A stretch of DNA of 64,000 bases from Verrucomicrobiota bacterium (GCA_016721945.1 JADKHC010000012.1:81683-145682); one strand, 5' to 3'. Numbered from the stretch's first letter, positions 43,311 to 52,202 are shown. Numbers and translations: made by a program. The notes: generated by a model not told the origin, from the sequence alone.

Positions 43311-45431
43311 TTATTCGATCAGAAGAATCGTTCCCGTTGCCGGTTCCGGCGCTCCTAATGCCTGTGCGCGTGGCGTGGGTGAGGCAGAGCCGACGACGAG
43401 TTCGTAGCTTCCCGGCACCCAAACGCGCTTTCCGGAAGGGTCGACTTGTCGGAATGTTTCCGCCGCGAGCGTGAATTCGACCGAGATTGTTTCGAGTGCA
43501 GGCACTGAGACTTTTTTGAAATCCACCAGCACCGCTTTGGGCGCGCCGGGCCAGGTGCGAGGCGGCACGAGATAGCACTGAACAGTTTCCTGCACGGCGC
43601 GATCCGAGGTGTTTTTGAGTGAGGTTTGGATTTTAACCGCCTGGTCGGCTCGTAGTGTTTTTTGATCGAACGCGAGCGAACCATATTTCAATTGCGCGTA
43701 GCTGAGGCCGAAACCAAACGGAAAGAGCGGCTCTTTTTCGCCAAACCGATAGGTCCTATTTTCCATCGAGTAGTCGTTGAACGCGGGGAGATCGGCCGTC
43801 TGGCGCGGCACGGTAATCGGCAGTTTTCCCGAGGGCGACACATCGCCAAAGAGCACATCAGCCACGGCTCGGCCTCCTTCGCAGCCAGGATACCAGACTT
43901 GCAATACGGCGTCGCAATAATCGAATTCCTCCGGGATCGCTAACGCGCTGCCACCGGTAAGAATCAGGATCAGCTTTTTGGAATGGCGGCGTAGTTCTTT
44001 TAAGAATACGCGCTGGTTTTCTGGCAGCTCAATCGTGGTTCTGTCGCCACCGACGGCGGAGGCAACCGCATCGCCCTCTTCGCCTTCGAGGGTGTGGTCG
44101 AGCCCCATCACGGCGATCACGACCTCCGAACCATCTGCTGCCGGGAAAGTGTAGTTGATGCCGGGAGCGCCTGGTTGCGAGATCGGGCAGCCCGGTCGAT
44201 ATTTGAGCCGTGTCGCATCGGAAACGCGTTCCACGATTCCTTCCATGATCGTGACCAGGCTCGCGCTGGCGCCGTAGTAGTTGCCGAGCAGGGCGCCAAT
44301 ATTTGCCGCAGTGGGCCCGACAATCAGGACGCTGGCTAAATCAGGGTTGAGCGGCAGGCTGCTGGCCGAGTTTTTTAGCAGCACAATCGATTCTATTGCA
44401 GCTTGGCGAGCGAGAGTCCGGTGCGCCGGGCATTCCACCACGGAAAGGGGAATGGTAGAGTAGGGCACGCTTGCGAGTGGATCGAAAAGTCCCAGCCGGA
44501 ACTTGGTTTCCAGGAGTCGGCGTAGCGAAAGATCGATTTCCGTCTCGCTGATCAGTTTCTCCTTAACCGCCACCAAGAGATCGTTGTAGGTGCAACCGCA
44601 ATTGAGGTCGCAACCATTACGCACCGCCAAAGCGGCTGATTCGGCGGCGTTTTTCGTGACGCCGTGATACTGGTGAAAATCGTCGATCGCTCCACAATCG
44701 CTGACCACGTGCCCTTTGAAACCCCACTGGCCACGCAATATATCCACGAGCAACCGGCGACTGCCGCAGGCTGGTTCACCATACACACGATTATACGCGC
44801 CCATCACGGCTTCCACGCCAGCGCGCACCAATTTCTCGAAGGCAGGCAGGTAGGTTTCCGCCATGTCCTTCGCTGTGGGTTTTGCATCAAACGAATGGCT
44901 TTCGTTCTCGGGACCGCTATGCACCGCATAGTGTTTGGCGCAGGCTGCGACTTTCAAGTAGTCGCGATGGTCGCCCTGCAATCCGCGCACCATTTCGACT
45001 CCGAGTTCGCTCGTCAGGAAAGGATCTTCGCCGAACGTCTCCTGGCCGCGGCCCCAGCGTGGATCGCGGAAAATGTTGATGTTGGGCGTCCAGAACGTGA
45101 GCCCTTGGTATTGGCCGTGCTTTCCGGCGGCCACGGCTGCGTGGTGTTTGGCCCGGGCTTCGTCGGAAATCGCAGAAGCGATACGGTGGATCAAGTCCCG
45201 GTTCCAGGTTGCGCCCAAACCAATGACTTGGGGAAAAACGGTTGCTCGGCCGTTTCGGCCCACGCCATGACACGCTTCGTTCCACCAGTTGTAGGCAGGA
45301 ATGCCCAGGCGCTCGATCTCGGCATTGTCGTGCATGAGCTGGCCGATCTTTTCCTGAAGCGTGAGGCGTGAGACTAAATCGTCGATGCGTTCGGGTAGGG
45401 GAAGGGCGGGGTTTTTAAACGGGGTTTCCAT
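43311..45431 (-). CDS. GH3 beta-xylosidase/beta-glucosidase
   Basis: The start at 45431 (METPFKNP) matches how cytosolic GH3 proteins usually begin; a longer frame to 45482 is possible. The 706-residue protein has the GH3 N domain (KIGQLMHDNAEIERLGIP, WTPNINIFRDPRWGRGQET shortened, KHYAVHSGPE). The nucleophile region is GFKGHVVSDCGAIDDF. A C domain and a fibronectin-III-like domain follow. MGAYNRVYGEPACGS resembles xylan 1,4-beta-xylosidases. There is no signal peptide, so it acts inside the cell on imported oligosaccharides. Its neighbours suggest xylo-oligosaccharides. Confidence 0.9.
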   Translation of the reverse strand: METPFKNPALPLPERIDDLVSRLTLQEKIGQLMHDNAEIERLGIPAYNWWNEACHGVGRNGRATVFPQVIGLGATWNRDLIHRIASAISDEARAKHHAAVAAGKHGQYQGLTFWTPNINIFRDPRWGRGQETFGEDPFLTSELGVEMVRGLQGDHRDYLKVAACAKHYAVHSGPENESHSFDAKPTAKDMAETYLPAFEKLVRAGVEAVMGAYNRVYGEPACGSRRLLVDILRGQWGFKGHVVSDCGAIDDFHQYHGVTKNAAESAALAVRNGCDLNCGCTYNDLLVAVKEKLISETEIDLSLRRLLETKFRLGLFDPLASVPYSTIPLSVVECPAHRTLARQAAIESIVLLKNSASSLPLNPDLASVLIVGPTAANIGALLGNYYGASASLVTIMEGIVERVSDATRLKYRPGCPISQPGAPGINYTFPAADGSEVVIAVMGLDHTLEGEEGDAVASAVGGDRTTIELPENQRVFLKELRRHSKKLILILTGGSALAIPEEFDYCDAVLQVWYPGCEGGRAVADVLFGDVSPSGKLPITVPRQTADLPAFNDYSMENRTYRFGEKEPLFPFGFGLSYAQLKYGSLAFDQKTLRADQAVKIQTSLKNTSDRAVQETVQCYLVPPRTWPGAPKAVLVDFKKVSVPALETISVEFTLAAETFRQVDPSGKRVWVPGSYELVVGSASPTPRAQALGAPEPATGTILLIE

Positions 45432-45511
45432 GGGGAAAGACAGAGGGTTTCGGATGTCAGCAGGCATCCTGTCGCATTTCAAGATCGGGATATTGCCTAA
45501 AGACGGATCGA

Positions 45512-45529
45512 TTTAATGAAATCATTAAA
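45512..45529. promoter_or_regulatory. Palindromic candidate operator upstream of GH3
   Basis: TTTAATGA, two bases, TCATTAAA is a perfect 8+8 inverted repeat 81 bp before the GH3 start. It sits beside a strongly AT-rich stretch (45555-45615), probably the promoter. Confidence 0.45.
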
Positions 45530-46157
45530 ACGATTCGCCGGCTCGTTGCTCGTAGTAATATATATTATATTCGTTTCAGATATTAACTCGATGGGATTTA
45601 ATATAGTTTTCTTTCACAAGGCTTCTGGCAATGGATTCTTGGGTCTAATTGTAGTATTTTAAGCTGCTAACTTCAGGGTGTTTTGTAAATAATCTCCGGA
45701 ATTTGGTCCAATGCGGAAGGATACAGGTTTCGGAGCGGGCTGGAGAGGAGAATGATCGGCCCGGTTGGCCACTTTTCCGTGCGAGCGATCACCGGTGGGG
45801 TAGGGGGCTTTTGCGATTAGGTGTTTAGAGCAGTTTCAGTTGAGCTGTAGCTGTTGTGGAGCAGGAGAGGCTCTTGAATGTGGAACTCAGGAACACAGGA
45901 ACGAACCGGCTGTGCTTAAGGGCGCAGTCCCAAGATATTATCGGCAATAGTTTAATCCACACGCTCCAATATAGCAGGTGAATGCGCGGGGGATTGTTAT
46001 CAATGCTGCTTACAATCTTGGCTTGTTTTACAGTGCTGTGATTTGTTATGAGTATGCCTGCCCCAAAAATACCCGGTCGGTGAAAACACAACGCAGCGCA
46101 TAGTCGACCGGGTTTCAGTCAGCGATCAACCGTTACCCTAACCAAGCGTTTACCCTA
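45530..46157. other. Gene-free AT-rich interval of about 630 bp
   Basis: No convincing frame; the small minus-strand frame near 45825-46091 has no export signal, family motif or normal codon use. The interval holds AT-rich promoter-like DNA (AATATATATTATATT near 45560), and a half-copy of the GGAACTCAGGAAC repeat near 45881. Just before the next gene, GTTACCC and GCGTTTACCC occur. Confidence 0.5.
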
Positions 46158-46754
46158 ATGAAACATCCCTCATTGCTGGCATTATTGTTTTTCGTTCTCC
46201 TTTTGACCCGACTTGTGGCCGATCCGCATCCTCAGGAGCGAGGACATCTGGGGCAGCTTTCGGAGGAGGAAGTCCAGTTGATCATGGATTTCCGTGAAAA
46301 TCCGACTCCCTACCGTCACGTTCTCTACGCGGAAAGAAGACCACCCCGGGGGCATAATCCCATCGGGCCCCGCGCGGCGCTACTCGGGCCGCGAGATATC
46401 ATTGATGTGGTTATACAAGAGGGCGCGATTGCGTTTCATGGCAGGAGGTCTGCGTACGACCCATTCTCATTTCGGATTCAACGGGGACAAACGATCGAGG
46501 TGGTCGCACGGCGCCGAGGGCGCTCTGACGAGACCGCAATCGTCGTGGCATTTAGGGCCGATGGACTTCATTTTGATCTGCCGCCTCAACGCAGTGGCTC
46601 TCGCACCGAAGAACGCGGCATGGTCGTGATCAATGAAGACGGCCGTTGGAAAACCGGAGAGGCGATCCGATTCGATGGTGAGGTCAACAGCTCACGCTCG
46701 CGTTCTGAAGCGCAGGGCATCGTCTTCAACATTAAGTATATCGCAGCACAGTGA
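46158..46754 (+). CDS. Secreted hypothetical protein
   Basis: The 198-residue protein has a signal peptide (hydrophobic residues 5-19, then VADP). The mature part is Arg-rich and predicted beta-rich, with no family I recognise. It stands alone, bounded by repeats on both sides. The start codon at 46158 follows the phrase GCGTTTACCC by two bases, so its 5' leader is unusual if that phrase is a regulatory site. Function unknown. Confidence 0.6.
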   Translation: MKHPSLLALLFFVLLLTRLVADPHPQERGHLGQLSEEEVQLIMDFRENPTPYRHVLYAERRPPRGHNPIGPRAALLGPRDIIDVVIQEGAIAFHGRRSAYDPFSFRIQRGQTIEVVARRRGRSDETAIVVAFRADGLHFDLPPQRSGSRTEERGMVVINEDGRWKTGEAIRFDGEVNSSRSRSEAQGIVFNIKYIAAQ

Positions 46755-46847
46755 GCGCGGGTTTGTCCTGCGCTGGTTCGGGCGAAGTGCGGCGTAAAAC
46801 CGCTCCTACGTTTCCCGTTACGCCCTCCCTGAACCTGCTTCGGGAAT

Positions 46848-47187
46848 CTTTAGCCGTAACGATACAGTTGAGGGTGGAGCCCGTTGTCTCTAACGGGCTG
46901 GTTTGGGCGCAGCTTCGATCAACCTAGAAACAGCAGTTGTTTAACCGCTAATTATCGCTAATCGCCGCTAATTTCGGAAGTTAGCCATCAGTATACGTAG
47001 CAAAGGAGTTCACCTGACAGGTGAAAAGGTGTTTTTTATTGGTGTCTCTGATTTAGCGCCAATTAGCGAAAATTAGCGGTTTCAACTGCGGAGTTAAGGA
47101 TCAAGCCCGATGGGGACATCGGGCTCCACCTTCTGCACATCGCTCCTCGCTGGAGATTATGCTTCAACTGTATCCTTACGGTTTAGG
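46848..47187. repeat. GTGGAGCCCG element, copy C, interrupted by a MITE-like insertion
   Basis: Ends are CTTTAGCCGTAACGATACAG and the complement of CCTAAACCGTAAGGATACAG. The inner arms GGTGGAGCCCG (near 46874) and CGGGCTCCACC (near 47120) match copies A and B, but between GATCAA and GCCCG lies the 176-bp insertion at 46923-47098. Copies A and B show the uninterrupted arrangement. Confidence 0.85.
46923..47098. mobile_element. MITE-like element, copy 2, nested insertion
   Basis: It begins CCTAGAAACAGCAGTTG and ends CAACTGCGGAGTTAAG, and is close to identical to 837-1009 over most of its length. It is flanked by GATCAA at 46917-46922 and 47099-47104. Uninterrupted copies A and B carry a single GATCAA (or its complement) at this position, so the 6 bp were duplicated on insertion. 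Confidence 0.88.
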
Positions 47188-47321
47188 TCAGGCTGAAAAT
47201 AGCCGGCCGCTTTTTCGTTAGCGCCTGAATTCGTCCTTCTGCGAATTCGGGGTTGCCTACCAACAACCAGTCACCAGATTCACCGAACCCTATTTTTCGC
47301 GCCCCCCTCTTTTCTTTCATA

Positions 47322-47915
47322 ATGGTACGTTCCAAAGATACGATTTCAGGCTACTTCGAGATTCGCTGGCATGGCCGCGGCGGTCAGGGTGCGGTCACAG
47401 GCGCGAAGTCTCTCGCCGAGTGCGTTCAGGGCACTGGCCGCAATGTCGTGGCTTTTCCCGAATACGGCCCGGAGCGCCGTGGAGCGCCGGTGAAGGCGTT
47501 TAATCGTTTTTGCGACACGTACATCCGTATCCACACTCCGGTGACGACACCCGATGTGGTGATCGTGATCGACGCCTCCTTGCTTCCGTTGCCCGCGATC
47601 AGAGATGGCGCCAGAGAGCACACGATTTTCTTGGTCAACATTGAGAAAACGCCCGATCAGGTGCGCGAAATTCTTGGGCTGGAGAACCGCGTGGTGACCG
47701 TGGCGGCCAACAGTATTTCGCATAAGCTTTTCAAGCGCGAGATCCCCAACTCCACCATGCTCGGCGCTTTCGCCAAGGTTGCGCCGCACATCATCGGAAT
47801 CGACCAACTCCGCGACGAGGCTAGGCACGTCTTCTCCGACCTGTTGGGCGCGGATCTCGTGGAAAGAAATTTGCAGGCAATCCAGCAGGGACACGATCTC
47901 TGCCACATCGGCTGA
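47322..47915 (+). CDS. porG: 2-oxoacid:ferredoxin oxidoreductase gamma subunit
   Basis: The start at 47322 (MVRSKD) is preferred over an upstream ATG at 47253 that adds a low-complexity leader. The 197-residue protein shows the gamma-subunit pattern IRWHGRGGQGAVTGAKSLAE near the N terminus and FPEYGPERRGAPVKAF. Together with the next three genes it forms the four-subunit pyruvate (or related 2-oxoacid):ferredoxin oxidoreductase, which decarboxylates pyruvate to acetyl-CoA and reduces ferredoxin under anaerobic conditions. The gene order is gamma-delta-alpha-beta. Confidence 0.92.
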   Translation: MVRSKDTISGYFEIRWHGRGGQGAVTGAKSLAECVQGTGRNVVAFPEYGPERRGAPVKAFNRFCDTYIRIHTPVTTPDVVIVIDASLLPLPAIRDGAREHTIFLVNIEKTPDQVREILGLENRVVTVAANSISHKLFKREIPNSTMLGAFAKVAPHIIGIDQLRDEARHVFSDLLGADLVERNLQAIQQGHDLCHIG

Positions 47916-47924
47916 GGAAACGAC

Positions 47925-48254
47925 ATGAGCACTCTTAAAAATTGGCAGGATCTCCCGTACGGCGGTGTTATTGTAGAAGCAGGCAGTGCCGCGAAATACG
48001 AAACCGGCACCTGGCGCACCTGGAAGCCCGTCACGCATCGCGAGCATTGCAGCCATTGCCTCAAGTGCTGGGAGTATTGTCCCGAAGACGCGATTATTTT
48101 GGAAGACGGTCGCGACAGCTCCGGTGCAGCCCGCAAGTTCGTGAAGGAAGTGAACTACTTTCACTGCAAGGGCTGTGGCCTTTGCGTCCGCGAGTGCCCG
48201 GTCAACAAGGACGGCAAGTTTGTCGCTCTAGGATTTGTCCGCGACGAGGTTTAA
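47925..48254 (+). CDS. porD: 2-oxoacid:ferredoxin oxidoreductase delta subunit, 2[4Fe-4S] ferredoxin
   Basis: The 109-residue protein carries two [4Fe-4S] motifs in the C-terminal half: CSHCLKCWEYCPEDA and CKGCGLCVRECPVNK. It is nine bases from the gamma gene and one base from the alpha gene. It conducts electrons from the thiamine-diphosphate site of the beta subunit to external ferredoxin. Confidence 0.95.
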   Translation: MSTLKNWQDLPYGGVIVEAGSAAKYETGTWRTWKPVTHREHCSHCLKCWEYCPEDAIILEDGRDSSGAARKFVKEVNYFHCKGCGLCVRECPVNKDGKFVALGFVRDEV

Positions 48255-48255
48255 C

Positions 48256-49470
48256 ATGACGAACGTTACCGCTGGAAAACCCAAGATCGTTCCTATCACC
48301 GGCGCGGGTGCCTGTGCGCAAGCCATGCGTCAGATCAACCCCGACGTGGTCGCGGCATTTCCTATCACGCCGTCGACGCAGGTCGTGGAAGACTTCTCCG
48401 CTTTTGTCGCTAACGGCTTGGTCGACACGGAGTTTGTCACCGTGGAATCCGAGCACTCGGCCATGAGCGCCTGCATCGGCGCTAGCGCTGCGGGCGGTCG
48501 CGTGATGACGGCTACGAGTTCCGCCGGCATGGCCTACATGTGGGAGCTGCTCTACGTGGCGGCTTCTATGCGCCAGCCCGTGCTCATGACTCTGGTGAAC
48601 CGCGCGCTCACCGGCCCCATTAACATCCACTGTGACCACAGCGATTCGATGGGCGCACGCGATGCGGGCTGGATTCAACTCTATAGCGAAACGAACCAAG
48701 AGGCATACGACAACCTCGTCATGGCTGCCCGTATCGCCGAACACCCGGATGTTCGCCTCCCGCTCATGGTTTGTCAGGACGGTTTCATAACCAGCCACTC
48801 TATCCAAACGATGCAGTTGGAAGACGACAAAGCCGTGCGCGCTTTCGTCGGGCCGCACAAACCCTACCACAGCATCCTCGACACCGATAAGCCTGTCACC
48901 TGGGGCGCGCTCGATCTTCAAGATTATTATATCGAACATAAACGCGGACAGGAACAGGGCATGCGCAACGCCCTTCGTGTCATTCAGGAAGTATCGGACG
49001 ACTTCGCGAAAACCTTCGGCCGCCAATACGGTTTGTTCGAAGACTACCGGCTGGAAGACGCCGACATCGTGCTCGTGGCGCTCAATTCTGCCGCCGGCGA
49101 AATCAAGGAAGTCATCGACGAGATGCGCTCCAAGGGTGAGAAAGTCGGTCTCCTCAAAATCCGCAGTTTCCGCCCCTTCCCGTACGTCGAAATCGGACAG
49201 GCCTTGTCCAGCGCCAAGATTGTCACCGTCTTGGACCGCAGCGCGAGTTTCGGCGCCCATGGGCCGCTTTTTACGGAGATCAGCACGGCCGTCTATAACT
49301 ACTCTCCAAACCAACCGCTGCTCCTAGCCCACACCTTCGGTTTGGGCGGACGCGAACTCACCTTGCGCCACATCGAACACATCATCAGCGAAAGCCGCAT
49401 CTGCCTAGACAAAGGTGAAGTCGGAAATCGTCAGGGACTCTGGGTCAACGTGCGGGGGGACAAACTATGA
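48256..49470 (+). CDS. porA: 2-oxoacid:ferredoxin oxidoreductase alpha subunit
   Basis: The ATG at 48256 is chosen over an upstream TTG because it directly follows the delta stop codon. The 404-residue protein has the alpha-subunit blocks VAAFPITPSTQVVE, FVTVESEHSAMSACIGASAAGGR (shortened), ATSSAGMAYMWE and a C-terminal domain with VTVLDRSASFGAHGPLF. It supplies the substrate channel beside the beta subunit. Its stop overlaps the beta start (ATGA). Confidence 0.93.
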   Translation: MTNVTAGKPKIVPITGAGACAQAMRQINPDVVAAFPITPSTQVVEDFSAFVANGLVDTEFVTVESEHSAMSACIGASAAGGRVMTATSSAGMAYMWELLYVAASMRQPVLMTLVNRALTGPINIHCDHSDSMGARDAGWIQLYSETNQEAYDNLVMAARIAEHPDVRLPLMVCQDGFITSHSIQTMQLEDDKAVRAFVGPHKPYHSILDTDKPVTWGALDLQDYYIEHKRGQEQGMRNALRVIQEVSDDFAKTFGRQYGLFEDYRLEDADIVLVALNSAAGEIKEVIDEMRSKGEKVGLLKIRSFRPFPYVEIGQALSSAKIVTVLDRSASFGAHGPLFTEISTAVYNYSPNQPLLLAHTFGLGGRELTLRHIEHIISESRICLDKGEVGNRQGLWVNVRGDKL

Positions 49471-50421
49471 TCGAGACCACCTCCAAGCTGGCCGAACTAT
49501 CTCCTGAGACTAAACTCATGTGCGAACGCCCCGGAACGTTTTCCGGCGGACACGCATGTGCGCAGGTTGTCCCACCGGCATCTTCACGAAGATGCTTACC
49601 CGCGTCTCGGACGAATACGAGATCGTGGCGGGCAACGCCACTGGCTGCCTTGAAGTGGCCAGTTCCATTTTCCCCTACACCAGCTGGCAGATTCCTTGAT
49701 TCACACCGCCTTCGAAAACGCCAGCGCTATGATGAGCGGCGTCGAGGCTTGTTACAAATCACTGGTTCGGCAAGGCAAGCTGCGCAAGAAGCTCAAGTTC
49801 GTCGTCATGGGCGGCGACGGCGGCACGTACGACATCGGCCTCCAGTCGCTCTCCGGCGCGATGGAACGCGGCCACGACCTCACTTACATTTGCTACGACA
49901 ACGGCGCCTACATGAACACCGGCGTGCAACGTTCGTCGGCCACCCCGATGGGTGCGGCTACCACGACCACACCCGTCGGCCGCGAATCATACGGACGCAA
50001 AGGCAACCGCAAGGATCTGACGAAGATCATGCTCGCCCATAATCTGGGTTACGTTGCGCAAGCCAGCATCCACGATATCGGCGACCTCTTCCGCAAGTTG
50101 AAGAAGGCCATCGACCACAACGGTCCAGCGTTCATCAATCTACTCAGTCCCTGCATTCCCGGTTGGAAAATCGACGCTGACATGGCCGTGGAAAGCGCGC
50201 GCCTCGGCGTGGACTGCAACTTCTGGCCGTTGTTCGAAGTAGAGCAGGGCAAGTTTACGATCAACTACCGTCCATCGGTGGTGAAACCCGTGTCGGAGTG
50301 GGTCATGTCGCAAGGCCGCTTCAAACATCTGAAGAAGAACCCAGAAGTCATCGCAGCCTTCCAAGCTGAAATCGACAAACAATGGGCCTGGCTGCAGATG
50401 GAAGAAGCCAGAACTAAATAA
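49467..50421 (+). pseudogene. porB: 2-oxoacid:ferredoxin oxidoreductase beta subunit, two frameshifts
   Basis: The reading frame is broken twice. After FSGGH (near 49553) one C seems missing from a CC, so the expected RMCAGCPTGIFTKML continues in another frame. Near 49697 one G is missing from a GG, so QIPW changes to a stop, and WIHTAFENASAMM continues in a third frame. With both bases restored the length is 957 bp, a normal 318-residue PorB. The rest is intact, including the ThDP/Mg region VVMGGDGGTYDIGLQSL and YDNGAYMNTGVQRS. Both are one-base losses in short homopolymers in an otherwise conserved gene, so a sequencing or assembly error is at least as likely as a true pseudogene. Confidence 0.85.
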
Positions 50422-50499
50422 AACTCCTAACGGGGTTGCGTGATGCAGCACCTGACCGGCCTCCGTGAGACTGTACCTGCACCCTGTGTGACGTGTTGC

Positions 50500-50703
50500 T
50501 TACTCCTGCCGCATTCCGCGCAGTGCTTGGATGGCCATCGCTTGAATCGTTGAATAGAAGAGCTCCAGCACCCACTGAACAAAGGCCAACGTGAGCTCGG
50601 CGATTGTCACTGCGCTCCGCCCGATGAAGCGCAGGATGGCGTTCATCACGGTCTTGAGCTGCTCCTCGACTTGCTTGGAAAACTTGACGCCGCGTTCAAC
50701 CAT
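50500..50703 (-). CDS. Short amphipathic-helix protein, or frameshifted tail of the lipase
   Basis: From an ATG at 50703 this 67-codon frame encodes a helical, hydrophobic-rich peptide (LRFIGRSAVTIAELTLAFVQ, then LELFYSTIQAMAIQ). Its ATG overlaps the lipase stop codon in ATGGTTGA, an arrangement typical of translational coupling. The frame also extends upstream without a stop into the lipase C terminus, so a one-base frameshift could instead have split one longer lipase. Both readings are open. Confidence 0.45.
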   Translation of the reverse strand: MVERGVKFSKQVEEQLKTVMNAILRFIGRSAVTIAELTLAFVQWVLELFYSTIQAMAIQALRGMRQE

Positions 50704-51652
50704 GTGCGCGAGGTGGTCGAGCGCAGCAGGTGGTGGCGCAGCCAATGCCCGAATTCTGATACGCCTGTTCCAGAATCCAGCCGAGCACCTTGCCGATCAT
50801 GGCTAAACTATCGGCTGCGAATGGGGTGACACCGCCACCGGCCGCCACGGTTTCGATCCAGCGTTTTACTTCGTCGGCGAGGATTGGCGCGGAACGATCC
50901 AGCAGACAGGACCAAGAGGCCTGGCCAATGGCTTTGTTATAGCTACCCATCGTATGAGCCCAGGGATTTAGGGCCAACCCTCTACCGCCAACCACGTAGT
51001 TGCGGGTTTTATAAGGCACGTGAAAAAATGGATAAATCGGCACAGTCGTGACGGGATCGGCAGCGTGGCTGATGCGATAGATGTTTTCTGCGCCGATCTT
51101 TTCGGTGAGGGAGTTGGCAAATCCCTCCATGCCCACCCGGGGTGAGCCAATGGTGTAAAGCGTGACGCGGCCCACTCGGTTGGCAGCGCAATAATCGGCG
51201 CAGAGAGTAGCCAACGCTCCACCGAGGCTGTGGCCGACGCAGTGGATGTGAGAGGGATTCTTGCCCTGCAGGAACGAACGGATGTCGCCGGAAAAGGACT
51301 CCCAGTTTTTTTGAAAGCCGATGTGGACTAGTTTGCCACTGTCACAGCGGCAAAACCCTGCGCGGGCATCAGTAAGCCAGTCGCGGGTGCTTGTTGGGTT
51401 GGTGCCGCGAATCGCGATGAGCAACTCTCCCTGGCGCGCGCCTTCGCCCTCGGCAATGTAGCCGAAACCACTGAGTCGATTATAGAGATGGCCGCCGGTT
51501 TTGCCAATGAAGCGAGCATCGTCGCTTACTTTGAACATGCCTTCGCAGCCGAGCGACAATCCTTGTTCCCTCAAGTTACCGACACTGAAGTCCTCCATTC
51601 GGTAGACTCGATGCGCAATGGTTGCTGCCCGATATGGGGTGAATGTGTTCAT
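50696..51652 (-). CDS. Class 3 lipase (alpha/beta hydrolase)
   Basis: The 318-residue protein has the lipase class 3 pattern: ELLIAIRGTNPTSTRDWLTDA near residue 75, the nucleophile elbow HCVGHSLGGALATLCADY near 140, and SPRVGMEGFANSLTEK with HAADPVTTVP providing the acid. The last about 20 residues are Cys/Pro/Arg-rich and look out of frame, which fits the short frame just downstream. No signal peptide is seen. It lies 16 bp downstream of a membrane protein with a DUF6795-like domain, a pairing seen in effector/immunity-like loci. Confidence 0.87.
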   Translation of the reverse strand: MNTFTPYRAATIAHRVYRMEDFSVGNLREQGLSLGCEGMFKVSDDARFIGKTGGHLYNRLSGFGYIAEGEGARQGELLIAIRGTNPTSTRDWLTDARAGFCRCDSGKLVHIGFQKNWESFSGDIRSFLQGKNPSHIHCVGHSLGGALATLCADYCAANRVGRVTLYTIGSPRVGMEGFANSLTEKIGAENIYRISHAADPVTTVPIYPFFHVPYKTRNYVVGGRGLALNPWAHTMGSYNKAIGQASWSCLLDRSAPILADEVKRWIETVAAGGGVTPFAADSLAMIGKVLGWILEQAYQNSGIGCATTCCARPPRAHG

Positions 51653-51668
51653 TTTTGAGGGCTGCCGT

Positions 51669-52202
51669 CTATGATTTGGGCTGTTCGGGCAACGACCTTA
51701 ACTCCGCTATACCGCCATATTCGCCGCCGTCTTCAAAGCCGTGGTTTTTTAGTTCAACATCTAGATCGCAGAAAAGGTTGATTGGTCTTCCCGCTAGTCT
51801 GCCGTTTAACTCTCCGAATTCGTCATACTCACTTTTGAAGGAGTGCCATGCGCCGTAGGTTTTTTCATTATGTTTAATGAGTATGGATTGATGGATCACC
51901 GGCTCATGGGGGACCAACTGCACCATGCCCATCCATGAATTGATGGCGGGCAGCGAGAACTCGCCATTGTTGTCGGTTACGGTTTGGTCGGTCTGGGGCT
52001 CATATTTTTTCCAATTCCATTTGCACGTGCGCTCGATGACGGCGCCGACGACGGGCTGGCCTTTGTGGACGACGATTCCTTTGACGGGGGAGAAGAGACA
52101 CAGTTTGAGCATACGGAGAATCTTCGGAATTATGAAAACGCCCGCCACCGTTATCACCAACAGTATTGCCACGCTTTCGATTGGAGTGAGCCGCCAGAGC
52201 AT
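51669..52202 (-). CDS. Membrane-anchored DUF6795-like protein, possible lipase partner
   Basis: The 177-residue protein has one N-terminal membrane helix (residues about 8-30) followed by LCLFSPVKGIVVHKGQPVVG, the opening of a DUF6795/carboxypeptidase-regulatory-like beta-sandwich, and TDNNGEFSLPAINSW and LLPHEP-like VQLVPHEPVIHQSI. The domain should face the periplasm or stay membrane-bound. It directly precedes the lipase gene. In some bacteria such proteins accompany lipase effectors and may protect the producer. That role is inferred here. No secretion system is in the window. Confidence 0.65.
   Translation of the reverse strand: MLWRLTPIESVAILLVITVAGVFIIPKILRMLKLCLFSPVKGIVVHKGQPVVGAVIERTCKWNWKKYEPQTDQTVTDNNGEFSLPAINSWMGMVQLVPHEPVIHQSILIKHNEKTYGAWHSFKSEYDEFGELNGRLAGRPINLFCDLDVELKNHGFEDGGEYGGIAELRSLPEQPKS

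Noticed and set aside
45825..46091. 88-codon frame on the minus strand in the AT-rich gap
   Set aside because: No motif, covers a dispersed repeat fragment, and has no plausible context.
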